Of a stretch of DNA of 64,000 nucleotides, positions 1 to 10,253 are shown in pieces. Each line of letters opens with the position of its first letter. The first letter of the stretch is position 1. The translations under genes and the position numbers were made by a program. The DNA lies in contig JAEVLN010000013.1 in assembly GCA_018350325.1 (NCBI GenBank), forward strand, positions 1,488,001 to 1,552,000, given 5' to 3'. The stretch comes from Globodera rostochiensis (Eukaryota; Nematoda; Chromadorea; Rhabditida; Heteroderidae). The notes under the pieces are model-generated. The model saw only the letters and a program-made list of their open reading frames with translations, was not told the DNA's origin and ran no database searches.

Positions 1-315
1 TGCGGTCTATCATTGTCTGATCAGTTCAAGGTCCGGAATCTTGATCCTTTGATCAACAGTGTTCAGACGTGACAAAGTTTGCTTTCTGATCAATTTTTGA
101 ACTTGAATCAAGGATCATTCTTTGAACTTGGGCATTCATCATAGCCAATGCCGACGGGCTGTTGACTCAACTACCGGCTGAGTGATCGAGACCCAAAACC
201 GAATTTCGTCGGTCGAGACCAGACCGAGCAATCTGTTCCCGGGCGGAGACTGCGGTCTGTATGTTACCTTAAAATGCCTTTTGCTGTAATTACCATTATA
301 AATGCCTTTTTGCTG
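1..315. repeat. Truncated left edge of the exon array (R-type 3' flank)
   Basis: This stretch resembles the 3' flank of the R cassettes at 912-1320, 2779-3200 and 7655-8060: many GATC words, a 'TTGATCAACAGTG' tract and a short CTCGAGACC-type segment. It is more diverged than the later copies and carries no open reading frame I can support. It appears to be the decayed end of a further R unit cut by the window edge. Confidence 0.5.
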
Positions 316-709
316 TGATTATATTCACAGAATCCCCGGCCGATGGCTTGAACGAAAAGCACGTGAATTCCGCGAGGCTCTCCTTGGCAAGGGACATTAA
401 AACGTGGGAAACATTTTCCAATTGCTAATTCATTTTAAATTAAACAATAGTCCGATTTCGATATGCCAAAGGCCGAGTCACAAAAATGTACTGTTTTCGC
501 GCTGTACTTTTTTTGTACTGATTTTTCTGGGCTCAAAGGATTTATGCGCAAATTCTTTATTTTTCTTAACCAATCCGGATTTGCAGAAAAAATTGCTGGT
601 TGGGATAAATATGAAAAACAAGGCCTGCGTTCTGATCATTTAAAAAAATCATCTGATCTGATCAGGGTCATCAAAAGCAATTTGTTTGATCGATCTACTC
701 ATTTTGCAG

Positions 710-911
710 AGCTTGGTATCCCGAACTAAGGGGGCAAAATTATGCAAAAGTCATTGGTCTACAATTGGCTTCGCAGGCGATGTCTCAGGACGTCATTGAT
801 GCGTTGAAGCCAACGCTGTCCACAATTGCAGTCAAAAACAGATTGGTTCAATCGGCCATCTTTGTGAACGGAGTTCGGGTTCAAATTCCGGATCATTTTG
901 ACTTTGAATGA
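710..911 (+). pseudogene. R exon copy 1, frameshifted
   Basis: Same sequence as the R exon at 2572-2778 but with single-base deletions (AAAGTCATTGGTC instead of AAAGTCATTTGGTC, AATTGGCTTCGC instead of AATTGGGCTTCGC) and a changed stretch near 840-860, so the frame is broken. The upstream E copy at about 336 is likewise damaged. This outermost unit looks like a decayed end of the array. Confidence 0.6.
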
Positions 912-1175
912 TCAAAGAGGTGATCAGAATATGTGTATTGATCGTGATCTTCGGATAAGTCGAAAGAATGATCAGAGGTCTAATAAATCGTCTGATCTGT
1001 TCAAGGTCCGTGATCTTGATCCTTTGATCAACAAGTGATCAGACGAAACAAAGTCTGCGTTCTGATCATTTTCATTGATTTGATTAATCAAAGGATCAAA
1101 AAATTTTTTGAACTTGGACATCAACATTAGTCCATTCTCTGTATCAGGGCTTGTTTTTTGATCAGAATAGCCCGG

Positions 1176-1273
1176 TAGAGCTGTTCGAGACTTCAACTTA
1201 CCGAGACTCGAGATCGAGACCCAAGAAACCTAGAAATTTCTCGGTTCGAGACCGAGACTCTCGAACAGCTCTA
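1176..1273. mobile_element. 98-bp TIR element in the R1 flank
   Basis: The ends are TAGAGCTGTTCGAGA and its complement. The interior is made of CTCGAGACC-type words. It is the same insertion as at 3054-3151 and 7919-8016, so it was multiplied with the array rather than inserted three times. Confidence 0.6.
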
Positions 1274-1680
1274 GTATCAGGACGGGCTTAAGACTGCGCG
1301 GGCACTTTGTTTACCATCAAAAATGCCATTTTTGCTGTAATTATTCTTTTTCACAGAATCCCCCGGCCGATGGCATTGAACGAAAAGCATCTGAATTGTT
1401 CGAAGCCCTCCTTGGCAAGACGGACATTAAAACGGTGGGAAACATTTTCCAATTGCTAATTTCATTTTAAATTAAACAATAGTCCGATTTCGATATGCCA
1501 AAAGGCCGAGTCACAAAAAATGTACTGTTTTCAGCTCGCTGTACTTTTTTTGTACTGATTTTTCTGGGCTCAAAGGATTTATGCGCAAAATTCTTTATTT
1601 TCTCTTAACCAATCCGGATTTGCAGAAAAAATTGCTGGTTGGGATAGCAATTTGTTTGATCGATCTAATCTCTGTATCAG

Positions 1681-2292
1681 GATACACCAATAACGCCCAG
1701 TCCAGACGTGGCCATTGTACTGAAGCAACTTGACAAAGTGCTGGTGGCGCCTGACAAGTTGATGCTGCTGTTCCGGCGGCATAGCATGGACGAATTTTTG
1801 CGCGTGGTCACCGGACTGTTCGTGCAGTATCAGGCGAGTTTGATCGCGTGAAGATGGTCGATCATTTCTTGTACTCAGCGCTTCGACTGCCTCAAGCCGC
1901 GCAGCACAATAGCGCCTGTCGAACGTGTCAGCTTGGCGCCGGAGGCCGGTGCGACGCCTGCTGCCAACAGCGCGTGGCAACGCGTGCGCCTGCACGTCCC
2001 CTGCGGCGACATACTCACCATCGGCCAATGCCAGACGCCGCACTCCGCGCTCAGCCGCTTTCCGTTTTTGTTGGACGACGACGGCAAATCGGTGCCGCTC
2101 GTGCGTTTTGTATTTATTTAAATGCCGCCCTAATTACCATTACAAATGCCATTTTTATTGTAATTTTTTTTCTCACAGAATCCCCCGGCCATGGACATTG
2201 AACGAAAAGCACGTGAATTCCGCGAGGCTCTCCTTGGCAAGACGGACATTAAAACGGTGGGAAACATTTTCCAATTGCTAATTTCATTTTAA
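1681..2292 (+). CDS. S1-E2 exon chain of unknown array protein
   Basis: Three exons are proposed: 1681-1833, 1879-2109 and 2179-2292. The first follows a CTGTATCAG acceptor and encodes 51 residues starting DTPITPSPDVAIVLKQLDKV. It reads phase 0 into a 45-bp intron with a GC donor (CAG|GCGAGT) and a TACTCAG acceptor. The second exon gives 77 residues starting RFDCLKPRSTIAPVERVSLA and ending LVRF, with donor GTATTT. The E exon starts NPPAMDIERKAREF and stops in LLISF. Third codon positions in the S exons are rich in G/C, as in the real genes of the window, which supports coding. No start codon precedes the first exon, so an upstream exon, possibly another E, is likely. No family was recognised. 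Confidence 0.55.
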
Positions 2293-2778
2293 ATTAAACA
2301 ATAGTCCGATTTCGATATGCCAAAAGGCCGAGTCACAAAAAATGTACTGTTTTCAGCTCGCTGTACTTTTTTTGTACTGATTTTTCTGGGCTCAAAGGAT
2401 TTATGCGCAAAATTCTTTATTTTCTCTTAACCAATCCGGATTTGCAGAAAAAATTGCTGGTTGGGATAAATATGAAAAACAAGGCCTGCGTTCTGATCAT
2501 TTAAAAAAATCATCTGATCTGATCAGGGTCATCAAAAGCAATTTGTTTGATCGATCTACTCATTTTTGCAGAGCTTGGTATCCCGAACTAAGGGGGCAAA
2601 ATTATGCAAAAGTCATTTGGTCTACAATTGGGCTTCGCAGGCGATGTCTCAGGACGTCATTGATGCGTTGAAGCCAACGCTGTCCACAATTGCAGTCAAA
2701 AACAAATTGGTCAGTCATGGCGCCATCTTTGTGAACGGAGTTCGGGTTCAAATTCCGGATCATTTTGACTTTGAATGA
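2179..2778 (+). CDS. E2-R2 exon chain (alternative ending of the array gene)
   Basis: The E exon (from 2179) can leave through ACG|GTGGGA in phase 0 and join the R exon at 2572-2778, which follows a TTTTTGCAG acceptor. R begins SLVSRTKGAKLCKSHLVYNW and ends with a clean TGA after DHFDFE, 68 residues. If E is instead terminal, R would be an exon of a separate gene whose start I cannot place. The E copy here has an in-frame ATG (MDIERKAREF), which could be a start. Function unknown. Confidence 0.45.
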
Positions 2779-3053
2779 TCAAAGAGGTGATCAGAATATG
2801 TGTATTGATCGTGATCTTCGGATAAGTCGAAAGAATGATCAGAGGTCTAATAAATCGTCTCTGATCTGTTCAAGGTCCGTGATCTTGATCCTTTGATCAA
2901 CAATTGATCAGACCAAAACAAAGTCTGCGTTCTGATCATTTTCATATGATTTGATTAATCAAAAGATCAAAAAAATTCTTGAACTTGGACATCAACATTA
3001 GTCCGTTCTCTGTGTCAGGGCTTGTTTTTTGATCAGAATAGCCGGGTATCCGG

Positions 3054-3151
3054 TAGAGCTGTTCGAGACTTAAATTTACCGAGACTCGAGATCGAGACCC
3101 AAGAAACCTAGAAATTTCTCGGTTCGAGACCGAGACTCTCGAACAGCTCTA
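3054..3151. mobile_element. 98-bp TIR element, TSD GTATCCGG
   Basis: Inverted ends TAGAGCTGTTCGAGA / TCTCGAACAGCTCTA enclose CTCGAGACC words. The left flank is GTATCCGG (3046-3053) and the right flank GTATCAGG. In the third copy the right flank reads GTATCCGG exactly, so the original 8-bp target duplication is preserved when the copies are compared. This fits a hAT-type non-autonomous element. Confidence 0.65.
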
Positions 3152-3558
3152 GTATCAGGACGGGCTTAAGACTGCGCGGGCACTTTGTTTACCATCAAAA
3201 ATGCCATTTTTGCTGTAATTATTCTTTTTCACAGAATCCCCCGGCCGATGGCATTGAACGAAAAGCATCTGAATTGTTCGAAGCCCTCCTTGGCAAGACG
3301 GACATTAAAACGGTGGGAAACATTTTCCAATTGCTAATTTCATTTTAAATTAAACAATAGTCCGATTTCGATATGCCAAAAGGCCGAGTCACAAAAAATG
3401 TACTGTTTTCAGCTCGCTGTACTTTTTTTGTACTGATTTTTCTGGGCTCAAAGGATTTATGCGCAAAATTCTTTATTTTCTCTTAACCAATCCGGATTTG
3501 CAGAAAAAATTGCTGGTTGGGATAGCAATTTGTTTGATCGATCTAATCTCTGTATCAG

Positions 3559-4170
3559 GATACACCAATAACGCCCAGTCCAGACGTGGCCATTGTACTG
3601 AAGCAACTTGACAAAGTGCTGGTGGCGCCTGACAAGTTGATGCTGCTGTTCCGGCGGCATAGCATGGACGAATTTTTGCGCGTGGTCACCGGACTGTTCG
3701 TGCAGTATCAGGCGAGTTTGATCGCGTGAAGATGGTCGATCATTTCTTGTACTCAGCGCTTCGACTGCCTCAAGCCGCGCAGCACAATAGCGCCTGTCGA
3801 ACGTGTCAGCTTGGCGCCGGAGGCCGGTGCGACGCCTGCTGCCAACAGCGCGTGGCAACGCGTGCGCCTGCACGTCCCCTGCGGCGACATACTCACCATC
3901 GGCCAATGCCAGACGCCGCACTCCGCGCTCAGCCGCTTTCCGTTTTTGTTGGACGACGACGGCAAATCGGTGCCGCTCGTGCGTTTTGTATTTATTTAAA
4001 TGCCGCCCTAATTACCATTACAAATGCCATTTTTATTGTAATTTTTTTTCTCACAGAATCCCCCGGCCATGGACATTGAACGAAAAGCACGTGAATTCCG
4101 CGAGGCTCTCCTTGGCAAGACGGACATTAAAACGGTGGGAAACATTTTCCAATTGCTAATTTCATTTTAA
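3559..4170 (+). CDS. S2-E4 exon chain of unknown array protein
   Basis: Exons 3559-3711, 3757-3987 and 4057-4170, offset by exactly 1878 bp from the S1-E2 chain and, as far as I can see, identical to it. Same GC-AG first intron and phase-0 joins. It is preceded by an E copy of the other sequence type (3235-3348), whose residues read ADGIERKASELFEA instead of AMDIERKAREFREA. Confidence 0.55.
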
Positions 4171-4380
4171 ATTAAACAATAGTCCGATTTCGATATGCCA
4201 AAAGGCCGAGTCACAAAAAATGTACTGTTTTCAGCTCGCTGTACTTTTTTTGTACTGATTTTTCTGGGCTCAAAGGATTTATGCGCAAAATTCTTTATTT
4301 TCTCTTAACCAATCCGGATTTGCAGAAAAAATTGCTGGTTGGGATAGCAATTTGTTTGATCGATCTAATCTCTGTATCAG

Positions 4381-4992
4381 GATACACCAATAACGCCCAG
4401 TCCAGACGTGGCCATTGTACTGAAGCAACTTGACAAAGTGCTGGTGGCGCCTGACAAGTTGATGCTGCTGTTCCGGCGGCATAGCATGGACGAATTTTTG
4501 CGCGTGGTCACCGGACTGTTCGTGCAGTATCAGGCGAGTTTGATCGCGTGAAGATGGTCGATCATTTCTTGTACTCAGCGCTTCGACTGCCTCAAGCCGC
4601 GCAGCACAATAGCGCCTGTCGAACGTGTCAGCTTGGCGCCGGAGGCCGGTGCGACGCCTGCTGCCAACAGCGCGTGGCAACGCGTGCGCCTGCACGTCCC
4701 CTGCGGCGACATACTCACCATCGGCCAATGCCAGACGCCGCACTCCGCGCTCAGCCGCTTTCCGTTTTTGTTGGACGACGACGGCAAATCGGTGCCGCTC
4801 GTGCGTTTTGTATTTATTTAAATGCCGCCCTAATTACCATTACAAATGCCATTTTTATTGTAATTTTTTTTCTCACAGAATCCCCCGGCCATGGACATTG
4901 AACGAAAAGCACGTGAATTCCGCGAGGCTCTCCTTGGCAAGACGGACATTAAAACGGTGGGAAACATTTTCCAATTGCTAATTTCATTTTAA
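4381..4992 (+). CDS. S3-E5 exon chain of unknown array protein
   Basis: Exons 4381-4533, 4579-4809 and 4879-4992, offset by 2700 bp from the first chain. S2 and S3 are direct neighbours only 822 bp apart, with one E (4057) between them and no R, so this part of the array is a simple E-S tandem. Sequence and splice sites are unchanged. Confidence 0.55.
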
Positions 4993-5115
4993 ATTAAACA
5001 ATAGTCCGATTTCGATATGCCAAAAGGCCGAGTCACAAAAAATGTACTGTTTTCAGCTCGCTGTACTTTTTTTGTACTGATTTTTCTGGACTCAAAGGAT
5101 TTATGCGCAAAATTC

Positions 5116-5595
5116 GGTAATCCTGCAGAATGGGGATCCCAAATTTTTTTTCAAAAAATAAAAACATTTTATATAGTCGTTCGAAAATAGTTTTTAGGGC
5201 TGTTTTGGGACGTAGAATCCGAATCTGACCTCCATTTTGCCTGGTTTCAAACCCCGGACCCGAATTCGAATTTTTCAAAAAATCGATTTTCTAAATTTTA
5301 CAATAAATATTGAAAAAGGTCGTTTCCGGGGTTTTTTGATGCGTAGAATTCCAATCTGATATCTAAAAATCCAAATTAATGCGTTTGGTTGTTTGTTTTT
5401 GCAAAAGAATAGGTCTTTTTGAAAACGAGGGCTCTTACCAAAACCAAGTAATTGATGGAAAATCTTAGACAAAATCAAAGATTTGACAAAATCTAAGGTC
5501 AGATTCGTGATCAGGACCCCCGAAACCCCCCGAATATAAATTTTTAGCTTAAATAACAAAGTATGAAGTAGGGATCCCCATTCTGCAGGATTGCC
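5116..5595. mobile_element. 480-bp non-autonomous TIR transposon, 8-bp TSD CAAAATTC
   Basis: The element is flanked by perfect CAAAATTC duplications (5108-5115 and 5596-5603). Its ends are imperfect inverted repeats, GGTAATCCTGCAGAATGGGG and the complement of the right end, GGCAATCCTGCAGAATGGGG, extending through GATCCC. It interrupts the spacer downstream of E5, where the other copies read uninterrupted GCGCAAAATTCTTTATT. It has no transposase. The 8-bp duplication fits hAT- or P-type mobilisation. Because the other array copies lack it, it inserted after the array was amplified. Confidence 0.85.
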
Positions 5596-5690
5596 CAAAA
5601 TTCTTTATTTTCTCTTAACCAATCCGGATTTGCAGAAAAAATTGCTGGTTGGGATAGCAATTTGTTTGATCGATCTAATCTCTGTATCAG

Positions 5691-6303
5691 GATACACCAA
5701 TAACGCCCAGTCCAGACGTGGCCATTGTACTGAAGCAACTTGACAAAGTGCTGGTGGCGCCTGACAAGTTGATGCTGCTGTTCCGGCGGCATAGCATGGA
5801 CGAATTTTCGCGCGTGGTCACCGGACTGTTCGTGCAGTATCAGGCGAGTTTGATCGCGTGAAGATGGTCGATCATTTCTTGTACTCAGCGCTTCGACTGC
5901 CTCAAGCCGCGCAGCACAATAGCGCCTGTCGAACGTGTCAGCTTGGCGCCGGAGGCCGGTGCGACGCCTGCTGCCAACAGCGCGTGGCAACGCGTGCGCC
6001 TGCACGTCCCCTGCGGCGACATACTCACCATCGGCCAATGCCAGACGCCGCACTCCGCGCTCAGCCGCTTTCCGTTTTTGTTGGACGACGACGGCAAATC
6101 GGTGCCGCTCGTGCGTTTTGTATTTATTTAAATGCCGCCCTAATTACCATTACAAATGCCATTTTTGCTGTAATTATTCTTTTTCACAGAATCCCCCGGC
6201 CGATGGCATTGAACGAAAAGCATCTGAATTGTTCGAAGCCCTCCTTGGCAAGACGGACATTAAAACGGTGGGAAACATTTTCCAATTGCTAATTTCATTT
6301 TAA
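5691..6303 (+). CDS. S4-E6 exon chain of unknown array protein
   Basis: Exons 5691-5843, 5889-6119 and 6190-6303. One base differs from S1-S3: GAATTTTCGCGC replaces GAATTTTTGCGC near 5810, turning a Leu codon into Ser. The E exon here is the ADGIERKASELFEA type. S4, S5 and S6 share the variant base, which splits the S copies into two subgroups. Confidence 0.55.
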
Positions 6304-6582
6304 ATTAAACAATAGTCCGATTTCGATATGCCAAAAGGCCGAGTCACAAAAAATGTACTGTTTTCAGCTCGCTGTACTTTTTTTGTACTGATTTTTCTGG
6401 GCTCAAAGGATTTATGCGCAAAATTCTTTATTTTCTCTTAAACAATCCGGATTTGCAGAAAAAATTGCTGGTTGGGATAAATATGAAAAACAAGGCCTGC
6501 GTTCTGATCATTTAAAAAAATCATCTGATCTGATCAGGGTCATCAAAAGCAATTTGTTTGATCGATCTAATCTCTGTATCAG

Positions 6583-7194
6583 GATACACCAATAACGCCC
6601 AGTCCAGACGTGGCCATTGTACTGAAGCAACTTGACAAAGTGCTGGTGGCGCCTGACAAGTTGATGCTGCTGTTCCGGCGGCATAGCATGGACGAATTTT
6701 CGCGCGTGGTCACCGGACTGTTCGTGCAGTATCAGGCGAGTTTGATCGCGTGAAGATGGTCGATCATTTCTTGTACTCAGCGCTTCGACTGCCTCAAGCC
6801 GCGCAGCACAATAGCGCCTGTCGAACGTGTCAGCTTGGCGCCGGAGGCCGGTGCGACGCCTGCTGCCAACAGCGCGTGGCAACGCGTGCGCCTGCACGTC
6901 CCCTGCGGCGACATACTCACCATCGGCCAATGCCAGACGCCGCACTCCGCGCTCAGCCGCTTTCCGTTTTTGTTGGACGACGACGGCAAATCGGTGCCGC
7001 TCGTGCGTTTTGTATTTATTTAAATGCCGCCCTAATTACCATTACAAATGCCATTTTTATTGTAATTTTTTTTCTCACAGAATCCCCCGGCCGATGGCAT
7101 TGAACGAAAAGCATCTGAATTGTTCGAAGCCCTCCTTGGCAAGACGGACATTAAAACGGTGGGAAACATTTTCCAATTGCTAATTTCATTTTAA
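6583..7194 (+). CDS. S5-E7 exon chain of unknown array protein
   Basis: Exons 6583-6735, 6781-7011 and 7081-7194. It carries the S4-type base variant. The upstream spacer contains the Q segment (AAACAAGGCCTGCG), which is missing in front of S1-S4. The E exon is followed by R3, so the same E could splice to R3. Confidence 0.55.
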
Positions 7195-7447
7195 ATTAAA
7201 CAATAGTCCGATTTCGATATGCCAAAAGGCCGAGTCACAAAAAATGTACTGTTTTCAGCTCGCTGTACTTTTTTTGTACTGATTTTTCTGGGCTCAAAGG
7301 ATTTATGCGCAAAATTCTTTATTTTCTCTTAACCAATCCGTATTTGCAGAAAAAAGTTGGGATAAATATGAAAAATCATTTAAAAAAATCATCTGATCTG
7401 ATCAGGGTCATCAAAAGCAATTTGTTTGATCGATCTCATTTTTGCAG

Positions 7448-7654
7448 AGCTTGGTATCCCGAACTAAGGGGGCAAAATTATGCAAAAGTCATTTGGTCTA
7501 CAATTGGGCTTCGCAGGCGATGTCTCAGGACGTCATTGATGCGTTGAAGCCAACGCTGTCCACAATTGCAGTCAAAAACAAATTGGTCAGTCATGGCGCC
7601 ATCTTTGTGAACGGAGTTCGGGTTCAAATTCCGGATCATTTTGACTTTGAATGA
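7448..7654 (+). CDS. R3 exon of the array gene
   Basis: Intact copy of the R exon behind a TTTTTGCAG acceptor, 68 residues ending DHFDFE and TGA. It is identical to R2 as far as I can read, while the sequence just upstream (7340-7440) has short deletions relative to R2. Joining E7 (7081 onward) to R3 keeps phase 0. Confidence 0.5.
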   Translation, partial: SLVSRTKGAKLCKSHLVYNWASQAMSQDVIDALKPTLSTIAVKNKLVSHGAIFVNGVRVQIPDHFDFE

Positions 7655-7918
7655 TCAAAGAGGTGATCAGAATATGTGTATTGATCGTGATCTTCGGATA
7701 AGTCGAAAGAATGATCAGAGGTCTAATAAATCGTCTGATCTGTTCAAGGTCCGTGATCTTGATCCTTTGATCAACAAGTGATCAGACGAAACAAAGTCTG
7801 CGTTCTGATCATTTTCATTGATTTGATTAATCAAAGGATCAAAAAATTTTTTGAACTTGGACATCAACATTAGTCCATTCTCTGTATCAGGGCTTGTTTT
7901 TTGATCAGAATAGCCCGG

Positions 7919-8016
7919 TAGAGCTGTTCGAGACTTCAACTTACCGAGACTCGAGATCGAGACCCAAGAAACCGAGAAATTTCTCGGTTCGAGACCGAGA
8001 CTCTCGAATAGCTCTA
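7919..8016. mobile_element. 98-bp TIR element in the R3 flank
   Basis: Third copy of the TAGAGCTGTTCGAGA element, followed by GTATCCGG at 8017-8024. One terminal base pair differs (TCGAATAGCTCTA instead of TCGAACAGCTCTA). Confidence 0.6.
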
Positions 8017-8491
8017 GTATCCGGACGGGCTTAAGACTGCGCGGGTACTTTGTTTACCATCAAAAATGCCATTTTTAATGTAATTATTCTTTTTCACAGA
8101 ATCCCCCGGCCGATGGCATTGAACGAAAAGCACGTGAATTCCGCGAGGCTCTCCTTGGCAAGACGGACATTAAAACGGTGGGAAACATTTTCCAATTGCT
8201 AATTTCATTTTAAATTAAACAATAGTCCGATTTCGATATGCCAAAAGGCCGAGTCACAAAAAATGTACTGTTTTTAGTTCGCTGTACTTTTTTTGTACTG
8301 ATTTTTCTGGACTCAAAGGATTTATGCGCAAAATTCTTTATTTTCTCTTAACCAATCCGGATTTGCAGAAAAAATTGCTGGTTGGGATATATGAAAAACA
8401 AGGCCTGCGTTCTGATCATTTAAAAAAAATCATCTGATCTGAACAGGGTCATCAAAAGCAATTTGTTTGATCGATCTAATCTCTGTATCAG

Positions 8492-9062
8492 GATACACCA
8501 ATAACGCCCAGTCCAGACGTGGCCATTGTACTGAAGCAACTTGACAAAGTGCTGGTGGCGCCTGACAAGTTGATGCTGCTGTTCCGGCGGCATAGCATGG
8601 ACGAATTTTCGCGCGTGGTCACCGGACTGTTCGTGCAGTATCAGGCGAGTTTGATCGCGTGAAGATGGTCGATCATTTCTTGTACTCAGCGCTTCGACTG
8701 CCTCAAGCCGCGCAGCACAATAGCGCCTGTCGAACGTGTCAGCTTGGCGCCGGAGGCCGGTGCGACGCCTGCTGCCAACAGCGCGTGGCAACGCGTGCGC
8801 CTGCACGTCCCCTGCGGCGACATACTCACCATCGGCCAATGCCAGACGCCGCACTCCGCGCTCAGCCGCTTTCCGTTTTTGTTGGACGACGACGGCAAAT
8901 CGGTGCCGCTCGTGCGTTTTGTATTTATTTAAATGCCGCCCTAATTACCATTACAAATGCCATTTTTGCTGTAATTATTCTTTTTCACAGAATCCCCCGG
9001 CCATGGACATTGAACGAAAAGCACGTGAATTCCGCGAGGCTCTCCTTGCAAGCGGACAATAA
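8492..9062 (+). CDS. S6-E9 exon chain with variant ending
   Basis: Exons 8492-8644, 8690-8920 and 8991-9062. The S exons are the S4 type. The last E copy diverges after GAGGCTCTCCTT and ends quickly with residues LLASGQ and TAA, instead of LLGKTDIKT. This is the right-hand border of the array; the sequence beyond it is unrelated. It may show the true end of the ancestral gene or a simple breakpoint. Confidence 0.5.
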
Positions 9063-9880
9063 TTGATTCAACTTACTGCTCATGGGGCATTGATCTCAAG
9101 TAGAGTTTTTTGTGTAAAATATTGAAACTGTTCCTTCCTATCCCAATCTTGATCAATCTGTTTCATGCTGATCAAAAGAAGGATTGGCAATGTGCCGATT
9201 GATCACATATCATTCATTCCGATCTGGACCATTATGCCTTTTATGGATAAACGGTTCCGGTTCAGGAACTGAAGGGGAACCCTAGGCGCCATTTTAATTT
9301 TGTGACTCCTCCAATTTTAGTCACAATTTTGCGCCTTTTTGTTTGCTGTTGAATGAGAAAGAAGCAGAAGCTTTGATTGATTGATTGATTGATTGATCAC
9401 TGCGATATTTGCTTCAAAAATTGTTTTTTTTGGATATTTAACCACAAATTCTGACTTCGGTATCACAAATAAAAATTGGATTTTTTCCTCCTCCACATCA
9501 TTTTGTGTTGTCGTGACGAGTGCCATCCGATACGATGCTCTGATCATTTTCGGCATTGTTGTCCCCACCGGTGATGCCTGATAGTGAGGGCGGCGGCGGC
9601 ATTGTTATCAATGGCGGAAAAGTTTGGCCTAAAGAATATCAAAAAATCAATTCAGTTCATGTTCATTCCTTTCATTTTGTTTACAGAAATTGTTTTTAAA
9701 ATTTAAAAACATTATATTAGTGAAGTAATTCACTTTTAATGGCTAAATCTTTGAGTTTTTGACTCCAAAATTTGCAAGACTAAATGATATGATTCGAAAT
9801 ATACCTAACATTTTTTGATCAAATCTAATCAGTAGAAAATTAATATTGTTATTTAATTTGATGAGCTTAGATATTCAAGC
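9063..9880. other. AT-rich spacer without recognised gene
   Basis: I see no exon with good splice sites here. Notable contents are a short (GATT)n tract near 9372-9400 and (GGC)n-like sequence near 9587-9600. The ORFs on both strands are short and A/T-driven. Confidence 0.5.
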
Positions 9881-10246
9881 TAGGGTTGGCACCCCGACGT
9901 TCGGGGGCTTAAAAGTCGGGGACGGGGTTTCTCGTGGGTGAAAAATTGGGGGCTTATTGGGGTTAAAAAGTCGTCGGTGGCGAGGTTTTTGGGGGCCAAA
10001 AAGTCGGGGACTAAGTTTCTCGGGGTTGAAAAGTCGGGGACGGGGTTTCCGTGGTGGTTGAAAAGTCGGGAACGGGGTTTTTTGTGGTTGAAAAGTCGGG
10101 GACGGGGTTTCCGTGGTTGAATAGTCGGGGACGGGGTTTTCGTGGTGGTTGAAAAGTCGGGGACGGGGTTTTTTGTGGTTGAAAAGTCGGGGACGGGGTT
10201 TCCGTGGTTGAATAGTCGGGGACGGGGTGTCTCGTGGTTGAAAAGT
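9881..10246. repeat. Minisatellite of GTCGGGGACGGGGTTT words
   Basis: About a dozen imperfect units of 20-35 bp of the form AAAAGTCGGGGACGGGGTTTC plus CGTGGTTG. The left edge CTAGGGTTGGCAC resembles the left edge of the related array at 30775 (CTAGGGTTGGCAT), so both probably belong to one low-complexity element family. The block lies directly beyond the stop codon of the transthyretin-like gene and is open on the minus strand only because the unit lacks stops. Confidence 0.75.
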
Positions 10247-10253
10247 AAACTGA

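Larger units (their letters stand above)
316..9062 (+). repeat. Tandem exon-cassette array (E, S and R modules)
   Basis: About 8.7 kb is built from three recurring modules. E begins AATCCCCCGGCC after a TTTTCACAG-type acceptor, at 1357, 2179, 3235, 4057, 4879, 6190, 7081, 8100 and 8991, with a decayed copy near 336. S is two exons separated by a 45-bp gap, in six copies. R is one exon, in three copies. Reading left to right the order is E0-R1-E1-S1-E2-R2-E3-S2-E4-S3-E5-S4-E6-S5-E7-R3-E8-S6-E9. The six S copies differ by hardly more than one base, whereas E varies between two sequence types. All junctions S-to-E, E-to-S and E-to-R can be joined in phase 0. The array could therefore be one gene with repeated exons or a tandem gene family. 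The encoded protein is not recognised. Confidence 0.75.

Noticed and set aside
1579..6945. Repeated minus-strand ORFs of 144-169 residues (Arg/Ala/His-rich) in the array
   Set aside because: They are antisense to the S exons. The plus strand has G/C-rich third positions and three phase-consistent splice junctions, so the minus frames are shadows that recur only because the DNA is repeated.
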